Assembly: GCF_033807715.1 (NCBI RefSeq)
Contig: NC_084587.1
Span: 20,631,017 to 20,695,016 of the forward strand
DNA: 64,000 nt
Direction: 5' to 3'
Source: Cololabis saira
Lineage: Eukaryota > Chordata > Actinopteri > Beloniformes > Belonidae
In this document: positions 1 through 13,126 of the stretch, piece by piece
How the letters are laid out: each line of letters begins with the position of its first letter
Numbering within the stretch: position 1 is the stretch's first letter
Notes under the pieces: model-generated
Databases searched by the model: none
Told to the model about the DNA's origin: nothing
What the model saw: the letters and a program-made list of their open reading frames with translations, nothing else
Program-made: the position numbers and the translations under genes

Positions 1-3000
1 TGATGCTACCTACAATCCCTGCCACCCCCAAAACCACGCTAAAAGGAGTAACCTCATTTCCTTTACATGTTTTTTTTTTCTCCTCCACATTCCCAAGCAT
101 TCACTTTGGATATGGTTTAAAATTGGGAAATTGGGAGAGAGAAACTGAGTAACATAAAGGCCTATTAGGATGCTAAAAAAGAGATGATGCAGGCCTGCAG
201 GCCCCGAGGTAAGAGGTAAGATCCAAACAAACAGATTATATAAATCACAAGCCTAAATGATTCATTTTTTTCTCCCTTTGGTGTTCACTATTGGCATTCA
301 AATATATGATAAAATATAGCATTTAATCCACAACATTATCAACCTTGCTGTTCTCTGTAACACAAAAAGCTAAAAATGCATTTAACAGTACAAAAATACT
401 CCATGAATTCAAGCTTCTTAATGAACCATTTGAAATAAAATATACATGGATTTTATCCAATAAAAAAGACAAGTAAAATGCTCAGAATGTAGATTCAATA
501 ATAAAATACTGAGAAATTATGGAAAAGAAAGACAATACAATTTTATTATCAACTGAGCTGAAAATTGTGAGAGAAACCTAGAAGATTTTGATTTGATAGA
601 ATGCAAGAAGCACATGAACACATGAAAAATAATTATCCATCCATCCATCCATCCATCATCTTTACAAGTTTGAGTTCTGAAACATGGCATTAGCCTCTGA
701 AGGAAGAATGGGAAAAACAAGGCAGTTGGGATATCAATTTCATTCTGGTTGTTTGTTTTGCAGGGAAATAATCTCTATAAATTAATTGTGTTGTAAAAGA
801 AACATTCTGGGGTTAAAACAACCCCAGCTCTATTATTAGGTAAGCAATGTAAACTTTCATTAGGGCTAAAATAAAATGAATCAAATCAGTTTTGAGCGAC
901 AGTATGTGTCAATGGTAATTAATGCTCGCACTCAGGGCAATTGACGTACATCAAAATAAATTGCTGTTTTAAGCCTATGACAAGACTAAATACAATATAA
1001 TTCCACATGAGCGATTGTGTGAATATGGTCCCTGCACACAAACCAAACTCATTTCAACTTTGTAGATGGACAGAAAGTGTACATAAGTAACTGTTTGTTC
1101 AGGCATCTCCATCTGGTCACCACCTCCTTGTCATAAATCTGTATAAGTTAACTACTGATGCGTGCAAACTTCTATCATTAATGCAAAAAGATGAGAGTTC
1201 ATGACCTCTGTTTCCATGGAACTGGATCAGTATATTTATGAGAAAATAGACACGTATTAGAGGCATAGCACATGAGCTCTTTCTCTCTTTTTTGTGCATC
1301 TATTGATAAAAGTTAGTAGCTGACTTGTATGGACTTCTAACAAAGTGGCAGCGACAAGAAGTAAAGGCTTTGAAAGTTAAAAATACTTCATTTTCCCTGC
1401 AGGGAACCGATCCACACTATCACCTATGTGGAAGACTTTTTTGAGTCTTGTCAGAGGCTTAAAATAGCAATTTATTTTGACATAGGTTCATTGCAACCAG
1501 AGCTAATATTAATTGACATTTTGTTGCAAACACATTTTTCATTCTCACTCACTCTAACTGAAACGTTTCTTAAAATACTGGTTATGTATGAAAAACAGTT
1601 TGTGGGAGATGTGAGTCAATAAGAGACATTATTTGATGGATTCTGCTGCATGGCTGGTGGCCATGACAAGTGTCCCTCTTTGCAATTAGAGGATCTCAGA
1701 GAAAAGATTATTTGTTCTTCAGCATTTCAGCGGACAGAATACATTTTTTATTTTAACATTTAGTTAATACTTTTTTGCAGCAGCATAAGCCCACTAGTGA
1801 TAAGTAATCACAGACAAAGATAACACATTTGTTCGCTGTGTAATCATTCTAGTTTAGCGGCTTGATGACAAGGCAACAAATGACAGCCTCTCTAATGAAG
1901 TCGCTGTCAGAACCGCCTAACACACTTTCACTTGACTTCAAACTACATTATATTCTCCAGCGACGCTCCGTGCACCGGAGCTTCAGTTGTTAAAATCACC
2001 AGGAAAGTTGAAGTAGAGAGAAAAGGAGAGAGAAGTTCTGGAAAAAAACAGAGCTACATTAGCATTTCTCTCCTAATGAGTTCAGAAGAATGACCCCTCT
2101 GGATCTCACATGAAAAGGAAGACTTCCTGCTGCGCTGTGACCTGAATTCAGTTGTCTCTCACTTTAGATACTCCATTTTGCATGTTATATAAAGGAAGAA
2201 ATATATCCATACACACAGCATAATTTATCATCAGCACATTTTGATGCTTTATCTCCCTCCTTTAAGACTGCTAGTTGATCTCAAGGATGAAATAAATGTA
2301 GCAGCACAAGCGTTGAGGATCATAATAATGCATATATTTTGTATTATGTTCCTCCACTTTTAATTTTTGGAGGAGGATTTCAATTTATAACACTGTACGA
2401 ATTGTTTCAAACAAAATGCTCTTTGTTAAACAACACTGAGTCAAGGTCCTCTTTAGATCTATTATTGTGTCATCTTGTATCTGTTCTATTTTAATTGCAA
2501 TGTATAATACTTCAAACAGAAATTACCCTAATTACCCCCCCATTTGCTCACTGTGGTGCGCATGTGTGTCTTTGTATCTGTGTAGCCTGCTTAGTGAAAT
2601 GGTTTGTCAATATCAGTTCCTAAAACTGCTTTCCAGTTGATTTCAGCGGGAGGATCATCGCCCTGCATTCTGTTCCACCTGCTAGTCATTCATAAAAACT
2701 TCCTTGATGTAGAAATTATAGCCCTTACGCTCGCAGCCATCTTCCACAAAACTACAGGAAACAAACATTAAATTATGATGAAAAGAGTGTGCAATTAAAG
2801 CTGAGAGTAGACGCATTTATCAAAAGTGCAAATCAAACCGGGGGAGGTCCGAGGTGAGTGATTATTGGTGCCTCTCTTTGACTGGTAGAAGATGAGTCAC
2901 CTTGAAGGGGAGGAAAGTGTCTTGGGGGTAAGGTGAAGGAAGATGGAGGTAGACCTGTGATCTGTTGATTTATGGCAGTGCTCTCGGGAGGCGGCGTCCG

Positions 3001-3594
3001 ACAAACTGTCATTAAAATGAAATTATCTCCTTGATGGAAAAGAAGGGGAATTTGTCAGGATACGTATATATTTTGTACCTTGTGTATCTGATGAGCAAAA
3101 GTAAAGATTTACATTAAAGAGTACAGATGCATTTATTTAGATAATTGTTTCTCAAGTGAAAAAAGTTTAAATGCAAAAACTCATATATTGCCCATTACAG
3201 CTTATTTCTTATGGCAAATGTTTTCTGAATAATAATAAAATAGCATCCATCAATCTATCCATCCATGTATGGACAGATGAACTTCACACAGAAAGGCACC
3301 AGCTGAGATTTGTAACCTTTAAACCCTCTAGATGTGAGGCATCTCTAAGGTTCCCTACAAAGCATAACGCTAAAAATCATCCCCACCTTCACTCTATCTA
3401 CCACCAAGATATTGTAGTTGGTGCAATTGTTTAAGTAATTTCAGATATGAGACATGAAATGTATGGCTTTATCAGTCTGTTAAGTAACACATTGGTTACT
3501 TTTCATTATTGTTCCTCATGGCTTAATTTAGATATACCTGTAGAAAGAATGCAGAACGGGCAACATTTACCATTAATGTGAGCTTAGACATTAA
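1..3594. other. Unique AT-rich non-coding stretch
   Basis: I see no gene here. The longest open frame is 87 codons (3171-3434, plus) and resembles no known protein. Apart from a short ATCC array near 634 I recognise no transposon. The part around 1830-2130 is more complex and less AT-biased than its surroundings and could be regulatory DNA, but nothing in the sequence proves that. Confidence 0.6.
634..656. repeat. (ATCC)n microsatellite, short
   Basis: About five and a half tandem ATCC units, read directly. In fish such arrays are often SINE tails, but no SINE body is recognisable next to this one. Confidence 0.9.
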
Positions 3595-3850
3595 AACAAA
3601 TCAATTTCAGTTCAGATTAATTCAGTTTATCCATACAGTGAAAATTCAAAATGAATATGAACTGTGAGCATTAACTAAGAAAATACAGATGAATTCAAGC
3701 CCAATTAAATACGTTCATTTTACATCCAATCGTAAGAAAATTGATTCCAGTACAATTAAGTTATAGCACAAAAGTACAATAAATTCAATTATATTCCAGC
3801 TCAATCCAATTCACCCCAATTCAAGCCTAGAGCAGTTAATAAATACAGCT
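3595..3850. repeat. ATTCAA-rich degraded LINE tail-like repeat
   Basis: This 250-bp stretch is dominated by imperfect ATTCAA, CCAATT and related words and ends with a run reading GAGCAGTTAATAAATA. From memory this resembles the degraded 3' part of L2-like LINEs in fish. It has no open frame and no clear ends or target duplication. Plain AT-rich low complexity is the alternative. Confidence 0.35.
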
Positions 3851-6702
3851 TCTGGTGCACCTGAACACATCATCAGTAATGTAACCCGTGGTCCTCGGGT
3901 GTTTCGGGGCTTTCAAGATCAGACATCGTCACCCAGGTGACCTAACTAAGATTGATCAGGCCGCAGTGTGTGTTCAGGTGGCGTTCACTTATTCCCATGG
4001 ACTTTCTCTCCTTATCCAGATACATCTTGAGGCCTTTTCAGCTGCGTCAGTTCTTGATGGTTCTGCTTCTTGCTCCCCTTGTGATACCCAGTACAAATGG
4101 TCTGCAGCTTAATTCAGTGGGAATGCACCTCACTTTCCAGCCCAGTTCTCAACAATCTGCTGCCATTCATACTTCATCTTCTTCCTTTCATGGGCCTCTT
4201 CCTGGCATTCCTCCCATGGTCTACGATGATGGCGTTCTAGCATCAATAAAGGAGAGCTTCAGGGTCATGTGGTCTCATAGGCTGTGTTCAGACCTACCTT
4301 GTATCAAAATGCATCCTGAGTCACAAGTGCCTGACATGTGTGTCCACACATGATATTAAAAGGTGTACCATGGTGTGTTTTGAGTGATCAGATCTGATGT
4401 TCACTCTTCATATGCATGTAAACCCACACATTGTTTCTGCTTACAAATTTCTGCAAATGTTTTGTCAGTTTTCAGGAAATAGCTAAGCATAAAGTGCTGA
4501 GATTATTTTTTTTTAAGGAATGTTGGACAGTTAAAATTGCAAAAGTCATAAGTCACTAACACACATCCTCTTGCAGAGAGGCTGTGCAAAACTTTGGAGC
4601 AATATTTGAAATATTTGAGTCTGGACCAAAGTAGTTCACCTCCCTTCTCTTGACCTTTACTGTGGATGAAAATGATACAGTGCAGCATTTTTATGCTGCA
4701 CAATACTCTTCCTTTCTTTTACTGGCAGAGATAAAGAGTGATTCAAGTGGCACTTGACTCCACCCTTCTATCTTCACCACCCAGTGATGCTCACGGGGAA
4801 CACCGCATCAGTAAGCCGGAGATCATCTTGCCCCAAGACTCGACTCTCTCTCACGCAGGAGACAGTAACTTGCAGGCTTCAAAAACAGAGCGCATGCATG
4901 CCGTCGTCATAGCCAGACAACATTAGATAAACGTGCATGGGCTAAATCTTTATCTCTCTGGCTCTTCTCATTGTCAAAAAACACAGCAGGTCTGCACAGC
5001 GCAGTGATGCTTGAAGGTACAGTATGAGCTCACTAAAGCCAAAACAAAAATCCTCTGGGGCATATAATATTATATCAGACAGCTTGTCTCTTCCCTGCGT
5101 GTACATGCAGCCCTGTCTCACTATCACCCTAGAAGACTAATGAGCACATTAACACTTGGCTGACCCAGGTGCCTATGGGGAAACTGTGTGTGGGGGTATT
5201 TACCTACAAGCTTCATCCCAGCTGGGACAGCCACCTTCTCTCCAGTGAACTGTCAGTTATCTCCAACTTGTGGAAATCTACTGAGCTTCCCTATTACTAC
5301 AGCTGTGTTGAATTGTTTCAGCATGAAGTGATTTGAAATGACCTATTTCGAACTGAAATATAATGATTATTCGTTTACAGAGAATTTGAGGAAAGTGCTT
5401 TGCTGTTTTTCTATCAATTTCAGAGTTAAAATTTGAGTTTTTTTTCCAGTTGCACTATGGATTAATGAAAGGTCCACTCAAAACAGTGTTTTTTGCATTG
5501 CGACTTTTCCACCTGAGTGAAATGACCAGAGATATTAAAGTGACAGGCATAACAGTTTTTCAGAAAAGCCAAGGAAACATGTTTGGGAGGATTACAGAAT
5601 ATTTTTTTTCCTTTTTTAACTATTCAACTGGACTTGAAATCTCAAATGGATGAACTGATCGTTTTGAAAAGCATGACAAGATTCCTTTTTTATGGCCCAC
5701 GGTCCACATATGTCCAGAGACTGGCCAAGGTTGACCACCAGCTGTCCTCCACTGTGAGCTGTTGTTTTGTGCCACATTCTTCAGGGCCATAGGGGAAGTG
5801 GTCCAGTCCTCTCGGCACACACAGCCACTCCTTTAATCCCACTGTGTTATTGGAGAAAGCACTGAGCAGTGCATCAAGGCCTGCTGTGTAGGAGTCAGGG
5901 GTCAGAGCAGACCTGCTAAGAGGTCACAGGGCCCCTATCCAATCTGTAATCAAGCACGCAGCACACCTCGCTGACCCCGCTCTTCTGTCTGTGCTCATCG
6001 CCCAGCCTTAGGCTGCCTGAGCTGCCTGAGATCAAACAGTACCTCTGGCCCGGTGTTATCAGCTTGGATGTCTCATCACATCTGCACGCAGGGCTAAACA
6101 GTAAACACAGTTTGCCTACTTTGGGACTGTGTATCTGTGTGTGAATGTGTACAAGCCTGGATATATTTTTCTATGGAAACCTTAGGTATGACATGCATAC
6201 GGTGTAGGTTAGATTGGGCATAAAATAGGTTTTTATGACTGCACATAGTCTTTGATACACCTTTAGAGGTGCTTGTTCTGTCACTGCTCCAAAGTCCTAG
6301 ATACCAGATATACAAACATACTCTATATTACCAAGTGCTTTATGGTTGAAAGGCAAACAACATTATCAAGGGAACCCATACATTAAATATTGCTGTTTAA
6401 AGAAGACATACTATGAAAGATGAAAAAAAAAAATCATTTATTGCACATGAGTTGGTTCATTTGTTTGAAGTCACTACCAAATTAAGAAACTCCTATGCAA
6501 CTTGTTCAAATTGCTTTGTTTGGGATGGGCTGAGGGAATTTGTTTCATTCGATGACCTTTTGAGATCTGCAGGGTAGTGGGACTTCACAGACCCAAATCA
6601 GAGCTGTCCAGCCTCGGTATCTTTCTCCCCATACAACTTCATGTTAAGCAGTTTGGAAGTGTTTGGCTATGGTTAATGGCTAGCTGTCATCCCTTAAAGG
6701 GG
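3851..6702. other. Unique non-coding stretch
   Basis: No recognisable gene. Two overlapping plus-strand open frames (3888-4112 and 3952-4353, the longer 133 codons) have no recognisable domain, no splice context I can defend and unremarkable composition. They are probably chance. The sequence from about 5650 to 6060 is moderately GC-rich and non-repetitive. Confidence 0.55.
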
Positions 6703-7246
6703 ACCTATTATGGCATCTAATACCTATTTTAAACAGGCCTTGAATGTCTTAAAAACAAGCTTTTGATTGTTTTTGTTAAATAAATTAGAAATTCAGCCTC
6801 TGAGCCATGTCTTTATCTTCCCAGTGTCTAACCTCCTTATCTATGCAGGATTCTGAGTGGGCGGGGCTATGATAATGAGGCACTGTGCTGATTGGCTGCC
6901 TGAATGACGCGATACACCGCTACGAAAAAATGGTGGAAGCTCCGGCCGGCGGAGTTAGTTGTTGTTGTTCCGGCCAGAGTAAGTTGTCGGCGTGGTTTCA
7001 CGCATCGGAGGCCAACCTATGTAAGTAGCCCCCATCGTTACATAACGATGGGAGCAGAATCTGAACGGCTCGTATAAGCCACATCAGACTGAAAGGCTCA
7101 TCTGGGCGGACTCTACAGACACTGCAGAATTTGGTTGCTTTCCAGATTTTTACAGATTTGAACAGCATGAATGCAAGGTGACATTATACATGGTCATAGG
7201 TTAGCATAAGATAAACCAGCCATGCTAAAATAGATAACTTGTGGTA
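6703..7246 (+). mobile_element. Non-autonomous DNA element (fish MITE), right end eroded
   Basis: The left end reads CTTAAAGGGGACCTATTATG, a start I associate with a very common teleost MITE. The body has a GC-rich core (about 6850-7130) with words such as GGGCGGGGCTATGATAATGA. The right end near 7232-7246, CCATGCTAAAATAG, is an imperfect inverted match to the left end and stops before the expected GGTCCCC part, so the right terminus is truncated or mutated. There is no open frame of note, so it depends on a transposase made elsewhere. No target duplication could be assigned. An inverted repeat with 10-bp arms lies inside at 7031-7052. Confidence 0.7.
7031..7052. repeat. 22-bp near-perfect palindrome inside MITE
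   Basis: The arm CCCATCGTTA (7031-7040) is followed by two bases and then its exact reverse complement (7043-7052). It would form a tight hairpin in single-stranded DNA or RNA. It sits in the GC-rich core of the MITE. No function is known to me. Confidence 0.85.
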
Positions 7247-10243
7247 GCTAAGGTGGGCATATCCCACCTGTTTTCCGGCCCTCTTTCTGTCTGCCCATTC
7301 ACCCATTTTTGAGCACCCAGGGATGGGTGGCATTAGTTCTTAGCAACACTGTGCCATACAGAGAGAGTACCAGGAAACCTATAGGTGACATCAGATGTTT
7401 GTCCAGTTCTGTGGATAACATTTGGGAACCTAAACAATGACATTAAAAGAAAATAAAAAGAAACACTTTAAATTGGTAAAATGGTAACTCCTTCACATTG
7501 TGACCATTTACATTAATGTAACTGTTTGTGTAAAGACGGGGTTACACCATTTACTTCTTTAAAGAGACCCTCAAACAACAATACATTTTTATTATTTCTT
7601 TAATGTATTTCTTTATTTTTGTATAGAATGGCTATGATGAGATATATTAAAATAGTGCATTTGCATTAGATGTTACAAAAAAACCTTTCCATCATGTAAT
7701 TATTTTAGTGAGCTCTACATAATTTTTTGATAAGCAAATTAAATGCATTTACATTGATTTATTTTGTGTCCTTCATTCACAGTAAAAATGTTCTATGGAT
7801 AACAACTTTTTCTCTGTGGCGGTTCTAACCTGTAACAAGAGGAAGACCGTGGTGGTTTCAAGTGCCTACAGCTAAACACGTCCTGTGTAAATAGCTTGAA
7901 CAGGCTATATTTAACCTGGCTGGTGGCTGATTTCCTGTGTGCACCATCAGGATATTAACTGTTAAAACCACTGGAGTGTGATACTTACTCATGCTGATTG
8001 ATTTCTTCTAGTCTCACAGAGGAAAAGCCCATAATTCCCAGGAGTTGTTACTAGAGAGAGAGAGCCATTTCCAGACGCAGGCACAAGCTGCCAATTTGAC
8101 AGGTTTAGTTGAGCACCTTGGCTCCGCTCCCTTGTTGCATTTAGGAAGCAATAAATAAGTGAGTCGTAGTTTTCTTTTTTCTTTTTAAGTGAGCAGGCAG
8201 TGTTTGGGTCTTTCAACATGAGGAAGCAAAGCATTTTTCCCCTTGTGTAAGGACTTTCCCCCAACGTCTCTCAACATGAAGAAATTACGGCAATTGGCCA
8301 TTTCTTCTTGGCAGGCCTCAGGCAAGGAAAAATAAGAAAATCTTGAATACACCAGTATAAATTGCTCAGCCGTCCCAAGTTTTAATTGCTTCAGATAAAA
8401 GCAGTGACAACACATTTTTGAATTTATTTTCCATTAAAAGTAAATTTTTCAAATTCTCAAAGGTTTTGTTTCACATACATATAAACACGTTTTTCTGGGA
8501 CTGATTGTGTTTTAAAAAAAAAGGTTTTTGTTGAACTTCATGTTTGCTGTACATCTCTGCCTTCATGTAATTTTAAATGGAGTGTTTTATTGTTTTTGTC
8601 GGTCTGGCAGGGAAGATCAAAGGCTGGGCACGTCTCTCAGAAGAGACTGGCCTTCATTTCTAGTCTGACTCTAAAGTGAAAATGTCATATTTTCCTCTCC
8701 CAGTTCCATTGAGCTCCAACATGTGGCTACAGGTAATATTTATTTATTTATTTATTAAGTCAAATGGACACATGTTACTGTAAATTATCAATATATTAAG
8801 CCTTTTCTCTAATTGCATTGTTGTTTTGATATGAGACAATCGGAGCATTTTAACGTTTGGCCTCAGATGAACACACACTAAATTCAAAAACTGTAAAATC
8901 CCAGTGGAAGCATAGTAAAGTGGCTGCGCTGCAATCTATCTTGCCCTGCCTTCTGTTTCATAAAGTGTAGTCACGAAAAGGCCTGTGAGAGTGAGCTTTC
9001 ACATGACTGCACCTTCAACAACTCAACGAAGTAAAACATAACCGAATGTTCTGAATTATCATAATCCCACTGTTAAGATTGATATTTTTTTCATACCTAT
9101 TAATAGATTGGTATTTTTCTTGCATGTCATTAAAATGCATCAGGAGGACTTTGTTGTTGTTGTGCTATTAGCCTTCTTCAGATTTATGAACACCACTGGT
9201 AACTGACTTGAAGTGATGTTCACAAACATTTTTATGGAAATACCTTTGCCACTGGCCTCACTCCCTTTTTTTTATAATAGCAAAATACTGTCGGATGCAA
9301 AGACCGAGGGACCAATAGATGTCAGTTAGAGAGTCCAGAAAATGATTTAAGAGATTCCAATCCTCTGGACACAACACTCAAAATGTTCACACATTTCCGT
9401 AGGCATAGATCCCTCCCACTTCAAATAAAACATGGGAATGTTTCCTCCCTTTGCCACTGGTCCAGGTTCAGACTTAAAAGACATTCCAAACCTCTTCATT
9501 GAGCCCTTGAGCCTCGTTTTTACATCATCCTTTGCTTTAATTCAGTACAGTCAAAGACTGTTCTCATGTTATGAGAATTCCCCAGGTCAACGATATGTGT
9601 GCATTTAAAGTTAAAATTTCATCAGTTATGGCAATGATAGTCAATACAGCCAAGCACTTCCAAGGTTGTCAGTCTATTCTGGCAAAGGGGAGAGCTGAAC
9701 CAAAATGTAAGACTCTTCTTTTACCAGTCAAGTTGATAGGAACATCCAAATTGTAGGTTTTAACCAAAAGAGTGTGATTGCAAATACAAATTGCAATTCA
9801 ATTCAATTCAATTAAACTGATAAGTGCTAATTCATTCCAAAAGTAATCCAAGGGCACTTACACAGAAAATAACAACATTCAATGATCAGGATGGATCACA
9901 ATGGGTGAAAATAAAATTACTCCACAGACAACTTCCCACAACAGTTTTTTTTTCTTTAATCATACAAGAAATTACTATGAGAAACAGGTCTAAGGTAACT
10001 GCGTGTTTTGTGGTTGTTTTATGGTGTGATAGTCATGGGAGGGGAATCCATTGTTCTTTCAAAATCTAATTTCAGATCAAAAAGCAATATTTTGCATTTT
10101 CTGTCATCAAGACCTGTAGTGAAATTCTTCTGAAAAGACCAATTAAAGAGCACCTTCTGATGTATAATTAAAACCATTAAATATATAATACAACCTTGCA
10201 GTTGAGCATTATAATTTTATCAGGCTTACGATTAATTCTCAGA
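7247..10243. other. Unique non-coding stretch
   Basis: No gene recognised. Open frames are under 95 codons and look like chance. There is a short ATTT array near 8738-8757 and a short ATTCA run near 9797-9812, the latter possibly a LINE tail remnant. No transposon ends are visible. Confidence 0.55.
8738..8757. repeat. (ATTT)n short microsatellite
   Basis: About five tandem ATTT units, read directly. Confidence 0.85.
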
Positions 10244-10317
10244 ATCCATCCATCCATCCATCCATCCATCCATCCATCCATCCATCCATCCATCCATCCA
10301 TCCATCCATCCATCCAT
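10244..10317. repeat. (ATCC)n microsatellite, about 18 units
   Basis: A nearly perfect tetranucleotide array of about 74 bp. Read on the minus strand it gives a Gly-Trp-Met-Asp repeat inside a 137-codon frame, which is an artefact of the array. The uninterrupted run suggests length variation between individuals. Confidence 0.95.
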
Positions 10318-11559
10318 GTGGGGAGTGGGACAGGAAACATTTAAAGGTAAGCATAAGACTTGATACTTACTGATGACTATGACTGTACATAGGTAAAACA
10401 CATTAAAGTCATAATTTTTGGTTATATCTTGCCAAAACAGTGAACTTGAAAACAATAGAAATGCATGAAAGATTGTGCACAATTGTAGAAAAAAAAACAA
10501 GGAGACGTCAGTAAAAGATGCCGCGCAGAAACAAAGCATCTCTTTAATACCTTCCTTTCCAATTTTGAGCAGATGACACTGCTTTAGCATACATTACACA
10601 TGCATATCATCTTCGCTAATCAGGCTATTTGTGAGCCTTATTCCAGTGATGCTTAAGACGGAGTGAGGAGGTGGCTCCTTTGTGTGAGAGCTAATGATGT
10701 CCCTTTGCAATAGGGTTGGCTGTGAGGGCTGAGGACACTGGAATAGACTCCGAAGAGTTGCTGTATGGGTCTTAGTGTGACTGGCAGCTGCAGTAATCCG
10801 CCCTTTGTGTCTTCAACAAGGCCCCACTGAGCTCCCCTGACAGGGACCAATGCTCCCAACTCCACCAGACAGCCCAGATGGGCTGAATGACACAGAAGGA
10901 GAAGGAGGGAGGGCTTTAGAAAGCATCACGATGGAGAGGGAATAAGAAAGTCAAAACAACAAGAAGGAGGGGAAATGAAAAAAAAGAGAGAAGGACAGAA
11001 AAAGGGTAAAAGAGAAAATCTTGGAAATTAAAACCTAAAGGAAACAGTGTGAAGGAATGGTAGGGGTTGCTGAACGCTTTGCGGCAGCTCTGTTGTGGCT
11101 AAAACAGTGCCTAGGCTGCGCAGCTTGCATCACAACTGGTTTGTTTGTGCAGATTTTGTTTTTTTGTTCTTTTGCGGTCACCCTGAAACATGCCACAATA
11201 ATCCCTATGATTGGTGGAGGCTTTCACTGCAATTAAAATCCACAGTGGCACAATTACACACAGCAATACACACTTTTCACACTGTTTTTGTAAATTGTAA
11301 GAGTTTATTTACATTAAATGCGCTTGTCATGATGTCTGACAGAACTAGAAGTCTTTCTGTAGCTACTTTTGGTTTGTTTGTCTCATCTCATTGCTGTCAG
11401 TGATGTGTGGTCTTGGGATCCCTCTGTAATTTGACATATATCTTTCAAATAAAGGTATGCTTGTAAGACCATGAAACACTTCCCAATTGCAGGAGTTCTC
11501 CTTTTACAGAACTATCTGTTGCTCCTCTCACCTGGAAAAGATTAGTGTGTTAATGCAAT
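10318..11559. other. Unique non-coding stretch with purine-rich segment
   Basis: No gene recognised. From about 10880 to 11040 the plus strand is strongly purine-rich (runs of GGAG, GAAG and AAAAG). The longest open frame is 102 codons (11095-11403, plus) with no recognisable domain. Confidence 0.55.
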
Positions 11560-11760
11560 GGGGTTCACAAGTCTGAGACCACATCAAAATATGCCATGGA
11601 TATGCAAAATTCTCTGGTTTGAATCTTTTTGGAGAAGAATTCATACTTCAGCAGGATAATGAGCCCAAGTACACCAGTTTGAAGGCCAAGGAAAACAAAA
11701 AAGTTCTGACTGTGCACCTATCCCACCCAAACCTTAAATGGGCTTGCCAGATATAGAAAC
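11560..11760 (+). pseudogene. Tc1/mariner transposase fragment
   Basis: Reading from 11649 on the plus strand gives QQDNEPKYTSLKAKENKK. This matches the QQDNDPKHTS block around the second catalytic aspartate of Tc1/mariner transposases, and VLTVHLSHPNL follows where that family usually has a W-P-x-Q-S-P-D-L-N-P type block. Only a few dozen residues are readable before a stop, and no terminal inverted repeats were found. This is an old, truncated copy. The flank ACAAGTCTGAGACCAC (about 11568) resembles non-coding parts of some Tc1-like copies, by memory only. Confidence 0.65.
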
Positions 11761-13112
11761 ACAACACAAATAGAAGTGCAAAAAAGAGTTTTAATATCTA
11801 ACACACACCTATCACAAATATGCGACTGTGAAGGATTTTCAAACACCACAAGTATGTCATTTTAACTGCACAATCTAAAAACCTACGTATATTAATACAT
11901 GCATCTGAAGTCGTATGGAGACCTTCAAAGGCAAACCAGTGGGCTGGGTTTAGTTGTATTATTCATAATGCACGTGAAATGCTGCTTTCATGAATTGTAG
12001 GAAAGTAGTGCAAGACCAACACAAGCCTCAATCCAACAAATCTGGATCGTTTCTCAAGTCTTATTCTTGGTAACTTAGACACTCAGTTTCAGTCCAGTTA
12101 TACACCTAGTTGGAAAGAATGTATTAAAGAGCATTTAAAGGGTTTTTCCACAACAAAGTCTTTAAAAGGTTGGTGAAAAAAACCTTATTTTAAAAGCCAA
12201 AACCTCACAGAACCTGTTACATTTCTGAGATACTCAAGCAGCACTAAAGCTGTGACTTGGCTGTAGACTAACTGTTTTTTTATAGCACATTGTAGGAAAC
12301 ACTGAGTGCAATATATAGTGTAAGCTATTCTTACTTTATATTTGAAAAAACTGTCAAAAACACAATGTATTGCGCCTAGTAATGGATGGCTGATTTCAAA
12401 CACAGCCACCACCCTATGTGGACTCCAAAATACCAAGAAAGTCCAAAATATTTCTTAAAAACTTGCACATAAGGCTCCTGGATTCCTTTTTTTTTGGTTC
12501 TTGAAGACATGTCAGCTCTCATCCCAATGACTTATTCAGTTTGTACTTATTGTTGGATGGTTTCAGGATTAAGAGGTGTTGTTGTGTCATTCAAGAAAAG
12601 AAGCCCAGTTACCTTCTACTCAAATTTTTAGGATTACCATGACCTGGTTGACTGTGACTTTACACAAGCACTAATGTCATAAAATTTGGTTTTCTTCAAA
12701 TAATATTCTCATAAAGACTTACTTAAAGGGTGCATTCAGACCAGCCCTGTTTGGTCCACTTTAAGCTGACCAGAGATAATTTCCTCAGAAAGTGTAGTTC
12801 GTTTAAGTTTGTTCATTTCAGTCTAAACATGTAGGTCTTGGTCTGCTTCAAGATAACCACATGCAGGACACAGGGCATTGTTGGTAAACACAACCCAAAC
12901 AAACATGTGTTTAGGACACATTCTGCACACCACAAACTTCCTGTCATCTGTTGAAATACTCAGATGACTGGAGTTAAGGGGTGTATCCGTGATGAACAAG
13001 GAACTGAGAACAGAGAATCATGGGTGAAGAAGTGGAGGTTGTGGAGGAGTATAAATGGAGCGGTATAAATACTTTGGTGTTCACCTGGACAAAAGACTGT
13101 ACTGAAGATACA
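11761..13112. other. Non-coding stretch with weak repeat-like segments
   Basis: No gene. The segment 12500-12660 contains CTTGAAGACATGTCAGCTCTCATCC, which resembles a degraded common fish retroelement motif. The segment 12725-12965 (starting GGGTGCATTCAGACCAG, with HGGTCCACTTTAAG-like words) resembles a dispersed element whose ends I cannot fix. Both calls rest on memory of similar fish repeats and are weak. Confidence 0.35.
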
Positions 13113-13126
13113 ACACTGATGCTTTT
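13113..13126. repeat. Left 14-bp target-site duplication of SINE
   Basis: ACACTGATGCTTTT here is repeated exactly at 13843-13856. The pair brackets a retroposon whose poly(A) (poly-T on plus) begins directly after this copy. Confidence 0.85.

Noticed and set aside
10244..10317. Regular repeats as a CRISPR array
   Set aside because: Tetranucleotide microsatellite without spacers, in a vertebrate-type sequence. The same applies to the arrays at 47151 and 52042.
10177..10590. 137-codon minus frame with Gly-Trp-Met-Asp repeats
   Set aside because: The repeat is the translation of the (ATCC)n microsatellite and the rest has no domain.
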